A stretch of 10,000 bases of DNA from Methanospirillum hungatei (GCF_020216685.1 NZ_JAIWNS010000095.1:1-10000); one strand, 5' to 3'; positions 1-8,099 are shown, counted from the stretch's first letter. Numbers and translations: made by a program. Notes: generated from the sequence alone by a model not told the origin.

Positions 1-857
1 TCTGGACGATTTACGAAAAAGTCAGTGTCACATGAGGCATAGGGACAGATCGTGCACAGGGCAGGGTCCTTACATCTGGGAACCGGGAGATGACCTTCTT
101 TTATTCGCCGTGCAAGAGTGATGAGTGATGCATGATTTTCTATGAGGGTTTGAATCGTGGATGAGTCATATCTGACGAGGGGGACGGGCTCTTCCAGATA
201 GAGCATATCAACCCGTGGGGTGATGCCGATTGACCGGGAGACGAGCCATGCATATAATGAGGTCTGTGCAAGATCCTGCGTGGGATCTGACTCTTTCCTC
301 CCTTTATACTCTACAACCACCGGTTCATGTGTTCCTGGATCAAAAAGAAGAGCATCAGGCCTTCCGCTTATTTTCACCACTTCTCCATCGTCACATAGAA
401 AATCAGAACTCATGGTGTATTCTGATGAGTGAAATATGGTTGATATGAGTTTTTTTGGATCCTCACTACCCGTCCCGTCAGGGGAGATGAAGACTCTGAG
501 ATAGCGTATCCATCGGTCGCATGCGACTGCAAATGCCTCTATCTGTTCATGTGAGAGGCGAGGGGCATGTTTTGTAAGATATGGGATGAAAAACTCATTC
601 TTGATAAACTCTCGAATTTTGTCTGCACTATCAGGATCAGGTGATTGAAGTGCGGTGATAAAGGCATGCTGGCTTGTCTTCTCCTGCGTAATATGTCGAA
701 AAACCTGATCTGCGAAGGTATGAAACCGCTTCCCGGGAAGGTTTCCTGATCCTTTATGTCCGACCTTCCATGCATCCTTCTCGCCCCTGCAGGCATATCC
801 AAAGAGCCGTGGGCAGTGCTGGCAGAGATGGAGTTCACTTACGAAGAGTCTTTGCAT
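1..857 (-). CDS. Cas4/RecB-like PD-(D/E)XK nuclease with Fe-S cysteines, C-terminus beyond window
   Basis: The frame is open from ATG at 857 to the left edge (285 codons, no stop), so the gene is partial. The nuclease core is visible: G165-R-P-D168, then the E183-Y-K185 catalytic pair in a hydrophobic strand (VVVEYKG), then Q198-x3-Y202 as motif IV. An N-terminal cysteine pair (C12, C15) and a C-terminal set C262, C268, C271, C276 (CTICPYASC) fit the split 4Fe-4S arrangement of Cas4 and AddB-type nucleases. Cas4 is usually about 180-200 aa. This protein is already 285 aa, with an extra helical stretch at about 60-145, and could continue into another domain. It should cut or trim DNA. Its start lies 19 nt inside the end of the upstream ATPase gene, with a weak AAGGG five bases before the ATG, which suggests translational coupling as last gene seen in the operon. 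The nuclease fold is confident; calling it true Cas4 is not, since no cas1 or cas2 is adjacent. Confidence 0.88.
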   Translation of the reverse strand, partial: MQRLFVSELHLCQHCPRLFGYACRGEKDAWKVGHKGSGNLPGKRFHTFADQVFRHITQEKTSQHAFITALQSPDPDSADKIREFIKNEFFIPYLTKHAPRLSHEQIEAFAVACDRWIRYLRVFISPDGTGSEDPKKLISTIFHSSEYTMSSDFLCDDGEVVKISGRPDALLFDPGTHEPVVVEYKGRKESDPTQDLAQTSLYAWLVSRSIGITPRVDMLYLEEPVPLVRYDSSTIQTLIENHASLITLARRIKEGHLPVPRCKDPALCTICPYASCDTDFFVNRP

Positions 858-2914
858 ATGGGCCCTTTTCCTGTTGCGATGATCGATGAACCCTGCTGAT
901 TGGGTATTATCTTATATGCAGCCGGGTGTCTTCCACACCATATGATGAGTTCGTCATAAGTCATGGAGATCCCGTTCTCCTGAAGACTTTGGACGAGTAT
1001 ATCGGCCCGCATGATGTGCATCGGGCGGGAATACAGGATCGTGCATAGAGCGGTGTGTACTGCGTCATCTGTTATCTCCCGCATTTTTGTATCGTCTTTA
1101 TCATGCTTCTCTTTTGAAGGAATCTCTATGGGGGCCTTTCCCGGAACTCCTGCAGGAATTTCTGGTATAAGGGATGGAAATGCTTCCTTATTCCCGACAT
1201 AGGCTGAGAGTTCATCCCGAATTATCGGACGAAGACCCTGGTCAGTCTCTATCTGAATATCTCCCTCATTGACCTTACAGACGAGGGAGTACAGGGCATA
1301 AAACCGTGCGATCTCACCTTCTGATGGTTGTATGATCCGCCCTCCGGCGGCAAGAAATCCCTCTCTCTTCTGGTTTGTCTGGGTCCACGTGGGCCTCGTG
1401 ATGATACATCTGGGATCAGTCAGATACAGGCATAAAGAGCCTGGATTATTCGTAAGATACTGTATCCCCTTTGTAAAACCTGAACCGATGCTGCTATGAT
1501 TGCTATTGGTATTGATGATAATTCTGCAATTCTTCGAGGTATGATTGATTGTTATGATATTCTTTCTGGATTCCCTGGTACAGGTGTGAACAACCCTGTG
1601 TGATTGGAGATAGATCTGCAACGCACTGGTTATCTGTTCATAATCAGGCGGCCATGCATCCAGATCTGAGAGCACCTGATCATGCTCCTGCACCCATGCC
1701 GATCTGATGACCTGATCCGGAGAAGGAAGGGGGATCTCTCGTGTGGTCCCCTTTTCATCCTTCATCCTGATGATCGTATTCGCGGTGCTGATGACCTCAC
1801 GGGGAGAGGGATATTTTCCACGGGATGATAATTCCCGTAATACCTGTGGGATAAGCCAGTCTGTAAGCATATTCCAGGTATCGGGGAATACAGTCCTGAT
1901 ACGGGAGGTGATGATCTCCGTTATCTGTTCTTCTGTGCATCCACGAAGATCAACCTGATTCATCCCGATCTTATCAACCACTGATCTATCCAATATCTCT
2001 TCAAATCTCTCCCAGTACAGGGTTCTCATGAAGGCAAGGGGAAGGATGGCAGAGGTCTCATTCAGGATAATCTGATTCATCAGTCCGAATGATCGTTGAT
2101 GCTCTCCCGTGTACAGGTTCTCCAGCTGATCAAAGCAGACGATCAGGCATTGATTGAGAAAGGTCAGGAGAAGACCGAGTGATTTAAGAAATGTACTCGC
2201 CTCATCCTCTGCTTCAGCTTCTGACAACTCTTTGAACGGGATATTCAAAAGGGATGCATCGTCAGGGTCTGCAATCTGTCCAAGGAGCCGGTTGCGTGCA
2301 GGGTGAAACAGGTCTTTGTCACCAAACGCAAAGAGTAACCTGATGAAGAGATGATCGATATCCGGTATCTTGTCAATTATCCAGGTTTGCACCTGATTGT
2401 AGAGGATATTTCGCCCTTTTGCCTGGTGTGAAAAGTCTTTAAAGAATTTCTCCGGATTGTCTTTGAATGGCTGGAATAACTTTCTATACTCTTCTTTTTG
2501 ATTGATGTACTCAGATATCATCGAGAAGAGCATGGCGTGAATCTGGGTAAACCGAAATGAGTCTTTCACGGGGTGAGAGAGGTTGGTGATTATTCCATGG
2601 AATAGATGCTGTATTGGAGCGTTATAGTTGATGATAGGCCTTATTGTTGAGAATTTCACGTCAAAAGAAGTACTTTGACAGTACTCCCGTATGCGGGCGA
2701 TCATATTCGTCTTTCCGCTTCCTGCTTCACCGTTTACCAGGATTCCAACCGGATCATGGGGGTGTTTCTGTTTATACGCAATAATGCTGGTGATGTGTGT
2801 GAAGGCATCACCATTGATGGATGAGATGGTGGGAAACTGATTCACCCAGGGGTCTGGTTGGGCGTGTGATGAGAATGGGTTATTTTCCTGCAATATCTCC
2901 CGTGGATTCTTCAT
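839..2914 (-). CDS. AAA/ORC-like P-loop ATPase with C-terminal winged helix
   Basis: A 691-aa protein. An N-terminal NPF...DPW segment (residues 12-23) leads into the Walker A motif GEAGSGKT (62-69). Walker B is LIVCFDQLE (257-265, acidic D262 and E265). A helical lid follows, with PSPREV (369-374) as a sensor-2 candidate, the layout of ORC/Cdc6 and STAND-like ATPases. About residues 464-583 form a mixed alpha/beta domain I do not recognise. A proline/charged linker (584-610) then leads to a C-terminal winged-helix-like segment (611-685). The long helical insertion between Walker A and B (about 115-250) is larger than in ORC proteins. All nucleotide-binding residues look intact. The likely role is ATP-dependent DNA loading or a switch that works with the SNF2 protein and the nuclease. 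Its ATG overlaps the stop of the upstream 234-aa gene by 4 nt, and its own end overlaps the nuclease start. The fold class is confident; the specific function is unknown. Confidence 0.88.
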   Translation of the reverse strand: MKNPREILQENNPFSSHAQPDPWVNQFPTISSINGDAFTHITSIIAYKQKHPHDPVGILVNGEAGSGKTNMIARIREYCQSTSFDVKFSTIRPIINYNAPIQHLFHGIITNLSHPVKDSFRFTQIHAMLFSMISEYINQKEEYRKLFQPFKDNPEKFFKDFSHQAKGRNILYNQVQTWIIDKIPDIDHLFIRLLFAFGDKDLFHPARNRLLGQIADPDDASLLNIPFKELSEAEAEDEASTFLKSLGLLLTFLNQCLIVCFDQLENLYTGEHQRSFGLMNQIILNETSAILPLAFMRTLYWERFEEILDRSVVDKIGMNQVDLRGCTEEQITEIITSRIRTVFPDTWNMLTDWLIPQVLRELSSRGKYPSPREVISTANTIIRMKDEKGTTREIPLPSPDQVIRSAWVQEHDQVLSDLDAWPPDYEQITSALQIYLQSHRVVHTCTRESRKNIITINHTSKNCRIIINTNSNHSSIGSGFTKGIQYLTNNPGSLCLYLTDPRCIITRPTWTQTNQKREGFLAAGGRIIQPSEGEIARFYALYSLVCKVNEGDIQIETDQGLRPIIRDELSAYVGNKEAFPSLIPEIPAGVPGKAPIEIPSKEKHDKDDTKMREITDDAVHTALCTILYSRPMHIMRADILVQSLQENGISMTYDELIIWCGRHPAAYKIIPNQQGSSIIATGKGPICKDSS

Positions 2915-3615
2915 TCATTCCTCCAGATGAGAAGAATACGCAAGGTATGTGTTTTATCCATGTAGGAGTCGGCTCGTTGATCCTCGGTGAGGAGGTAGGG
3001 ATCACTTGCCTGAAGTTCGACGACTCCTGCATCCCATAATGACTGAATAACTGAGTCAAATACATGCTTTGGCCAGTTGAGAAATCTGCGGAGTGCAAAG
3101 ATCTTGACATAATTTTTGCCCATTCTGATGGTATCGTATGCCTTTTTTATCTCACGAAAGGGATCCGGCCGTTCCGGGACGAGGATCTGAATCATATAAT
3201 CCCGTGACGTGGGAACAATCTTCAGCTGTATAGCCCCGGATTGGACAAGGGCGTTTAATGCATCGGCGATCAGCTCTTTTTGAAATGGAAGTTTTTTTGA
3301 GACGTTCCTTATGCTTACAGAGGTTTTTTGAACGATATATGCGTGGATAATATCCTGAATTGGCGCCCGGAGAAGGTAGGTGCTGGCTCCTTTTTTATGT
3401 TTTGTATAGGCCTCCGAAAGATGGGGTTTTAATCTCTCGATAAATTTCTTATTGGTTCCTTTTTTTGGCTGAGGCCCCAGGAAATTTTCAATGTTTTTCG
3501 GGAGGGAGGTTTTCAACTCTGTAATGGTAAGATAATCTCTCTTCTGTTTATCAAAGATTTGGTTGAGGATATCCTGGAAGGTATAATCCATACCTGATAT
3601 CTCTTTTATTGCCAT
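2911..3615 (-). CDS. Hypothetical protein with stacked winged-helix-like segments
   Basis: A 234-aa basic protein with no enzyme motif visible. The secondary-structure pattern suggests three helix-turn-helix or winged-helix-like blocks, at about residues 13-90, 92-147 and 152-231. The second block has a clear helix-turn-helix rhythm (VSIRNVSKKL...IADALNALVQSGAI). The third ends in the phrase LTEDQRADSY (209-218) and a terminal LLIWR strand, which I associate with a conserved but unnamed family found next to such ATPases; this is recollection, not a search. It could be a DNA-binding adaptor or partner of the downstream ATPase, with which it shares a 4-nt overlap. It lies 27 nt after the SWIM gene. 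The first ATG at 3615 has no Shine-Dalgarno; Met9 at 3591 has GAGAT eight bases upstream and could be the real start. Confidence 0.75.
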   Translation of the reverse strand: MAIKEISGMDYTFQDILNQIFDKQKRDYLTITELKTSLPKNIENFLGPQPKKGTNKKFIERLKPHLSEAYTKHKKGASTYLLRAPIQDIIHAYIVQKTSVSIRNVSKKLPFQKELIADALNALVQSGAIQLKIVPTSRDYMIQILVPERPDPFREIKKAYDTIRMGKNYVKIFALRRFLNWPKHVFDSVIQSLWDAGVVELQASDPYLLTEDQRADSYMDKTHTLRILLIWRNE

Positions 3616-3642
3616 AAAATAGATTCGAATTGGCTTTAAGAT

Positions 3643-4533
3643 TCATCGATTGCGTTGACGGAATAATTTCTCCCTCATCCGATCCATCTCTCCTTTCGCA
3701 TACGCTTGGATAATCGGATACAGATCCTCTATCCGCTCCAAAAGGTTCTTCCCTCCAAGCCGGTACGGGGCCGGTCCGAGCAGCCGGATGGGTGATACCT
3801 TCCGTTCCGGAACCGGATGTCGGACCTCATCGCTATCCCCGATGCACGAGAAGAAACTCCGGGTATCATACATTTCGGGAATACCTGTCTTTCGCTCTGT
3901 TTCAGGGATTTCATCAGATGCGAAAGCCGGATGAGATGCCTGATGGCGGATAGTCTGTACCCGGCTTATCACCTCTTCCCTTCTCATTCCATGGAGCAGA
4001 AAGAGCATCCAGGGTTCCTCATCCAGAATTTCGGCAAGGAAATACCATGCAGCGGCGATATGGATACAGGGGTTCTGATCATCACTACAGTGACAGTAGG
4101 CACGAACACTCCGGTACTGGTCAGGAATAAGAAAAATCTCCTTCTGTTCCAGCGTATCAACAAGATCCTGTGAGAACTCTCCGGTGATGAGTGAGCCGGT
4201 CAGGGCAGCATCGCTCGTTATCGTATCGATGACCATATCCCAGACCTCAGTGGGGAACCGGGGGAATAATAACCCTACAGGTCTTGTTGCCGTTCCGCTG
4301 CAACAGATCCCCATACTCATCTCACCCGGACCGATTCGGATAGCATTCCCAAACCCGTTCCTGGCACAGTGTTTTGCTCTGCTGAGCCGTCCGTTCTCTC
4401 CATACTCCTCAAGGACCGATACAAACCGAAAGGTCCACCAGTTCTTTCCAACCGGCCCGTACTGGCTCTGCAGGGTTATCTTTTTGCTGACCGGGAGTGC
4501 CCCCGGAATCTGCCACCAGATTTTTCTCTTCAT
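3643..4533 (-). CDS. SWIM zinc-finger protein
   Basis: A 296-aa protein with one clear SWIM zinc finger at C147-H-C149, then C156-I-H158 (CxCx6CxH). It is followed by the usual amphipathic helix (AAAWYFLAEILDEEPWMLFLL, about 160-180). SWIM fingers bind DNA or protein and are often encoded beside bacterial SNF2 ATPases, as in ywqB beside ywqA of Bacillus subtilis. The N-terminal 60 residues are Trp- and Arg-rich and carry further cysteines (C57, C78, C79). The C-terminal 100 residues are a low-conservation tail ending in a charged helix. The ATG at 4533 overlaps the SNF2 stop by 4 nt, so the two proteins are almost certainly co-translated and probably act as a complex. The likely role is target recognition for the SNF2 motor. 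The SWIM call is secure; the partner role is inferred from context. Confidence 0.9.
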   Translation of the reverse strand: MKRKIWWQIPGALPVSKKITLQSQYGPVGKNWWTFRFVSVLEEYGENGRLSRAKHCARNGFGNAIRIGPGEMSMGICCSGTATRPVGLLFPRFPTEVWDMVIDTITSDAALTGSLITGEFSQDLVDTLEQKEIFLIPDQYRSVRAYCHCSDDQNPCIHIAAAWYFLAEILDEEPWMLFLLHGMRREEVISRVQTIRHQASHPAFASDEIPETERKTGIPEMYDTRSFFSCIGDSDEVRHPVPERKVSPIRLLGPAPYRLGGKNLLERIEDLYPIIQAYAKGEMDRMREKLFRQRNR

Positions 4534-7500
4534 ACTTCATCCTCCCCGGAGAGCACCGCATCACGGAGTGAGACGATATCTAGTAACTCCTCTGTTGTCA
4601 GGCTGGTCAGGAGATCCTCACCCTGTGCCAGAACTTCCCGTCCAAGAATCCGTTTTTCTGTATTAATCCGGTCAATCTGCTCCTCAAGTGTCCCGGCAGC
4701 GATCATGAGGTGTACCTGCACATTCTGCTTCTGTCCGATCCGGTACGTCCTATCCGTTGCCTGATCCTCAACCGCCGGATTCCACCACCGGTCAACATGA
4801 AATACATGGGTCGCAGCGGTCAGGTTCAGCCCGGTCCCTCCTGCCTTTAATGATATCACAAAGAATGCCGGCTCTTTCGATGTCTGAAACTCTCTGACCA
4901 GTCGTTCACGTTCGAGTCGTGGGGTCTTCCCGGTGAGGAGGAATACTGGCATTGAAAACCGCTCCTCCAGTATTCGGGCAAGATACTCTGCAAATGTAGC
5001 ATATTGAGTAAATATCAGGGCTGAATCTCCTTCATCGCCGACCTCTTCCAGCATCTCAAGAAGTCGGGAGACTTTTCCTGATCGTTCGGGTAATAACCGC
5101 CGATCATGGATGAAAAGACCGGGGTGATTACAGATCTGCTTTAATCTGGTGATGGACCGGAATATGACGCCCCGTCGAGCAAGTCCGGTCACCGTCTCAA
5201 GAGACTGTGCCATATCTTCGACAACCACCTGGTAGAGCGTCGCCTGTTCATGTGTAAGCGTGCAAAACACCTTCGATTCCATCTTCTCCGGAAGATCGGC
5301 AATCACTGACTTGTCGGTCTTCATCCGTCGCAGAAGGAACGGCCTGATAAGCAGACGAAGCTCATGAGTCCCATGAGTATCCTGTTCTGTTCCGGAGAGA
5401 TGCCCGTACCGTGACTGGAATGCATGCTGCGACCCCAGGTATCCGGGATTGAGAAAGTCCATGATAGACCAGAGTTCAAGGAGCCGGTTCTCCACCGGTG
5501 TACCGGTCAGGGCAATCCTCCGGTCAGCAGTCAGTTCCCTAATCGCCTGTGACTGGAGCGTATTCGGGTTTTTGATATTCTGAGCCTCGTCAAGGATGAC
5601 TGCAGACCATCTGACCGGGAGGAGATGATCGATATCCCGGCTTGCAAGGGTATACGTGGTCAGAATAAGGTCATACCGGCCGATATGGGTGACGAATTCA
5701 TCCCCCCGACACCGGGATATGCCATGATGGATCCAGACCGAAAGCGAAGGGGCAAACCGCTTTATCTCCCGTTCCCAGTTTCCTGCTACTGACATCGGAC
5801 AGATGATAAGAGCCGGACCGATATCCGGATTTTGTTCTTTTAACGATAAAAACCATGCAATCGTCTGAATCGTCTTTCCAAGCCCCATGTCGTCGGCAAG
5901 ACAGGCACCAAACCCCCGCTCAGTACACCGGAGAAGGAATGCATGACCGATCTCCTGGTATGGCCGGAGCGTTCCGTTCAGGGTTTGTGGGATGGGATAT
6001 TCGGCAGTATCCTGATTAGATCTGACCATTCCAAGTATGTCTTTTGTCCATTCGTCTGTTCCCCTGATCTGCACCTGCATCGGGGTATCTGTCCCTCCGA
6101 CTGACAGCCGGATGAGATCGCCGGCATGAGGTTTTCCCGTGATGTACCGCCGCTCAAATTGTGAGAGTGCATTCGAAAGGACGCTTGCATTCCCGGAGAT
6201 CCACCGTCCCTTCACTTTGATGATCGGAGTCTTTTGTTTGACCGCCTGCCAGAACTCTTCAGGAGTGACCGACTCATCACCGATGGCTATCCGGTAATCA
6301 AACGAGATAAGCTCTGATATCCCAAGCATCCCGTGGGGGTGAGCCGGACTTTTCTTCTGTGCCCCAAGTTCAATTCGTGGTCTGTACTTCTCATCTGTCC
6401 ACCATGACGGGAGAATAACATCAATTCCCTTGTCTTTTACCGCGATAACCTCTGTCGTAAGGAAGGTTGCTGCGTCAGCAAGACAAATCCCCCCGGTGGT
6501 CGGATTTGAACCTGACAGGCAGGTTTTCAATACCGGAGATACTGATACTGCCTGAGAAAGCCCTGAGAGGAGTTCCTGTACGAGAACCGGTGCAGAGGGG
6601 AGGATTCCGCCGGAATCTTCAGGAAGGTTCCAGATTGTTCCTGCCGGGATAATCAGGTCAGGATCTGCTTCTGATCGCATGCCCAGCCGTATCGTCCAGG
6701 GTTCCAGGTCCTCCCCCTCCGGTTCCTGCACGATGATACAGGTATGAAAGGGCATATATCCCTCTCTCCTGAATGAAAGCCAGTCATTCATCTTCTCTGC
6801 AAAGACCGGATCCAGTTCATGATCCTGGGTATTAAGGTCTTTTCCGGTGAGTTGAGCCATGACGGCAAGGGCATCCTTCTCCTGCTCCACCATCCGCTTT
6901 CCAGGTCTGATAGAGGGCGGGTGCTGTGTGAGTGCATCATGGATGATGGTCTTTATCATTCCGGAGAGAGCAGCAGAGAGGAGCTCTTCTGGTTTTCGGG
7001 GAGGTTCAGGCAATTCATCCAGGGGAGAGGCATATCGCATGACCGGTGGCAGAGCGGCTGCATATCTGTTCAGCCATGTGATATCATCAGGGAGGAGGGC
7101 CGGGGTCCAGTCTGCCTGATATCCATCCGGGGTCAGGGTGAGGACTGGTTTGAACTTTCCGTCCCTGACCAGTATATATGCTGATTCCATCAGAGTGAGG
7201 AGGCAGGCTATTGAGTCACCTATGTGAATATCTGGTGAATCCCGGAGAATGGTAAAAAGATCATACCCGATTTCGTATGGGATGATGAGAACCGGAAGGG
7301 TATATCGTATAAGTGATGCCTGGCTGAATTCAGGTTCAGGATCGGTTGAGGGGACCGGACAAGAGGGAACCGGGGCATGAATGGTCCAGTGTGCCCGATG
7401 AAAGGATTGTGGGGAGATATTGGTTATTTTTTGAATCGTCTCGGAAAGGAGGTAATGAGGGAGAGCATGAGGATAGATATTCCGATGACCGAGGGTGGTG

Positions 7501-7667
7501 GTCCGGACAGAATCGTCGTCTCCAAAAACTCCAAAGAGGGCAATGCCAGAGGTTTGGGGTGATATGAGGGCATGCAGGGTAAGGGGGCTATCAGCCTCTT
7601 GATATGCCTTTTGTTTTCCCTGATGTTCCGGGACATTACCCTTCATGAGTTCCATCTGTCCTCTCAT
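4530..7667 (-). CDS. SNF2-family DNA-dependent ATPase (bacterial/archaeal type)
   Basis: A 1045-aa protein with a complete SNF2 motor at about residues 565-1000. LRPYQ (567-571) precedes motif I DDMGLGKT (592-599). Motif Ia is LIICP (620-624), motif II DEAQ (693-696), motif III LTGTPVEN (720-727), motif IV ALIFTQY (883-889), motif V LKAGGTGLNL (940-949) and motif VI RTYRIGQ (973-979). The first 560 residues are an accessory region of the kind found in bacterial SNF2 proteins (resembling the SNF2-associated DUF3670 family), with no recognisable nuclease. Such proteins translocate on double-stranded DNA and remodel bound proteins rather than unwind it. This is the first gene of the operon. Met1 at 7667 has no clear Shine-Dalgarno; Met5 (7655) and Met8 (7646) are possible alternatives, with GAGGA just before Met5. 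No frameshift or missing motif is seen, so the enzyme should be active. Confidence 0.96.
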   Translation of the reverse strand: MRGQMELMKGNVPEHQGKQKAYQEADSPLTLHALISPQTSGIALFGVFGDDDSVRTTTLGHRNIYPHALPHYLLSETIQKITNISPQSFHRAHWTIHAPVPSCPVPSTDPEPEFSQASLIRYTLPVLIIPYEIGYDLFTILRDSPDIHIGDSIACLLTLMESAYILVRDGKFKPVLTLTPDGYQADWTPALLPDDITWLNRYAAALPPVMRYASPLDELPEPPRKPEELLSAALSGMIKTIIHDALTQHPPSIRPGKRMVEQEKDALAVMAQLTGKDLNTQDHELDPVFAEKMNDWLSFRREGYMPFHTCIIVQEPEGEDLEPWTIRLGMRSEADPDLIIPAGTIWNLPEDSGGILPSAPVLVQELLSGLSQAVSVSPVLKTCLSGSNPTTGGICLADAATFLTTEVIAVKDKGIDVILPSWWTDEKYRPRIELGAQKKSPAHPHGMLGISELISFDYRIAIGDESVTPEEFWQAVKQKTPIIKVKGRWISGNASVLSNALSQFERRYITGKPHAGDLIRLSVGGTDTPMQVQIRGTDEWTKDILGMVRSNQDTAEYPIPQTLNGTLRPYQEIGHAFLLRCTERGFGACLADDMGLGKTIQTIAWFLSLKEQNPDIGPALIICPMSVAGNWEREIKRFAPSLSVWIHHGISRCRGDEFVTHIGRYDLILTTYTLASRDIDHLLPVRWSAVILDEAQNIKNPNTLQSQAIRELTADRRIALTGTPVENRLLELWSIMDFLNPGYLGSQHAFQSRYGHLSGTEQDTHGTHELRLLIRPFLLRRMKTDKSVIADLPEKMESKVFCTLTHEQATLYQVVVEDMAQSLETVTGLARRGVIFRSITRLKQICNHPGLFIHDRRLLPERSGKVSRLLEMLEEVGDEGDSALIFTQYATFAEYLARILEERFSMPVFLLTGKTPRLERERLVREFQTSKEPAFFVISLKAGGTGLNLTAATHVFHVDRWWNPAVEDQATDRTYRIGQKQNVQVHLMIAAGTLEEQIDRINTEKRILGREVLAQGEDLLTSLTTEELLDIVSLRDAVLSGEDEV

Positions 7668-7742
7668 CTGTTTCGTCTGAAGAGAGATACATCTGTGGGT
7701 AAGGGGGCGGTACTATCTGGTGGGTGGACGGTGAAAGATTAT

Positions 7743-7750
7743 TGTATTTA
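7743..7750 (-). promoter_or_regulatory. Candidate TATA box of the SNF2 operon
   Basis: On the minus strand the AT-rich stretch contains TAAATACA, the best archaeal TATA-like match ahead of the SNF2 start. It would place transcription start near 7721 and give a leader of about 54 nt. No convincing BRE precedes it, and other AT-rich octamers lie nearby, so this is tentative. Confidence 0.3.
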
Positions 7751-7842
7751 GAAAAAAGTCTAATAATTCTTTAGTTTATTGAATTGAGGAAAAACCAGCA
7801 GATACATGGATTCATTCTCCAAATTGGATAGATTTCTAATCA

Positions 7843-7880
7843 TAAAAAAAAACTATCACGAGATGTGAGGGGGACATCTC
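7843..7880 (-). terminator. Hairpin plus T9 terminator of the 67-aa gene
   Basis: A perfect 7-bp inverted repeat (GAGATGT at 7860-7866, ACATCTC at 7874-7880) encloses a 7-base G-rich loop. Reading on the minus strand it is followed by seven bases and then nine T (7844-7852). The stem overlaps the stop codon of the 67-aa gene. The structure fits an oligo-T terminator and would insulate the SNF2 operon from transcription entering from the right. Confidence 0.6.
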
Positions 7881-8082
7881 ATTCAAAATCCCATTGGTAT
7901 CCGGAGCTACCCTGCCATTCTCCTTCAATCTTCCCGAACTCCTCATCAATGAATTTTTGCATCTTCTCTGCTTCATCATGGGATAACGTTCCTGCTAAAG
8001 AACGAAGTCCAGTTTTATTGCAATAGCGTGATGCACTCATGATTTTCGTGAATTCCACAACAGGACGTAATGATATGGACAT
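7879..8082 (-). CDS. Small hypothetical protein, 67 aa, antitoxin-tail-like
   Basis: A 67-aa soluble, acidic-tailed protein that I do not recognise with certainty. The segment SLAGTLSHDEAEKMQKFIDE (28-47) followed by an acidic, Trp-containing end resembles the C-terminal toxin-binding helix of archaeal VapB or RelB-type antitoxins. The short N-terminal part does not look like a DNA-binding domain, and no toxin gene is beside it, so an antitoxin remnant or an unrelated small protein are both possible. Support for a real gene comes from the hairpin plus T9 terminator at its stop and a TTTATTAT box at 8134-8141 on the minus strand, about 55 nt before the ATG. No Shine-Dalgarno precedes Met1; Met15 is an alternative start. 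It is transcribed in the same direction as the SNF2 operon but is separated from it by the terminator. Confidence 0.5.
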   Translation of the reverse strand: MSISLRPVVEFTKIMSASRYCNKTGLRSLAGTLSHDEAEKMQKFIDEEFGKIEGEWQGSSGYQWDFE

Positions 8083-8099
8083 TGAACAGAGAATAAAAT

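Noticed and set aside
539..838. 99-codon minus-strand frame
   Set aside because: It is a shadow of the nuclease, which reads through the same bases in another frame with clear ExK and cysteine motifs.
839..2914. Identity of the ATPase as a BREX or Dpd component
   Set aside because: Only the generic P-loop layout is shared; none of the accompanying BREX (PglZ, PglX) or Dpd (DpdA transglycosylase-like) genes is visible.
4184..4764. Long plus-strand frames (160 and 131 codons)
   Set aside because: They lie antisense to the SWIM and SNF2 genes, whose domains are unambiguous; the plus-strand translations show no domain and low-complexity Ser/Pro/Arg content.
6819..7184. 121-codon plus-strand frame
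   Set aside because: Antisense to the N-terminal region of the SNF2 gene, with no recognisable domain and no ribosome binding signal noted.
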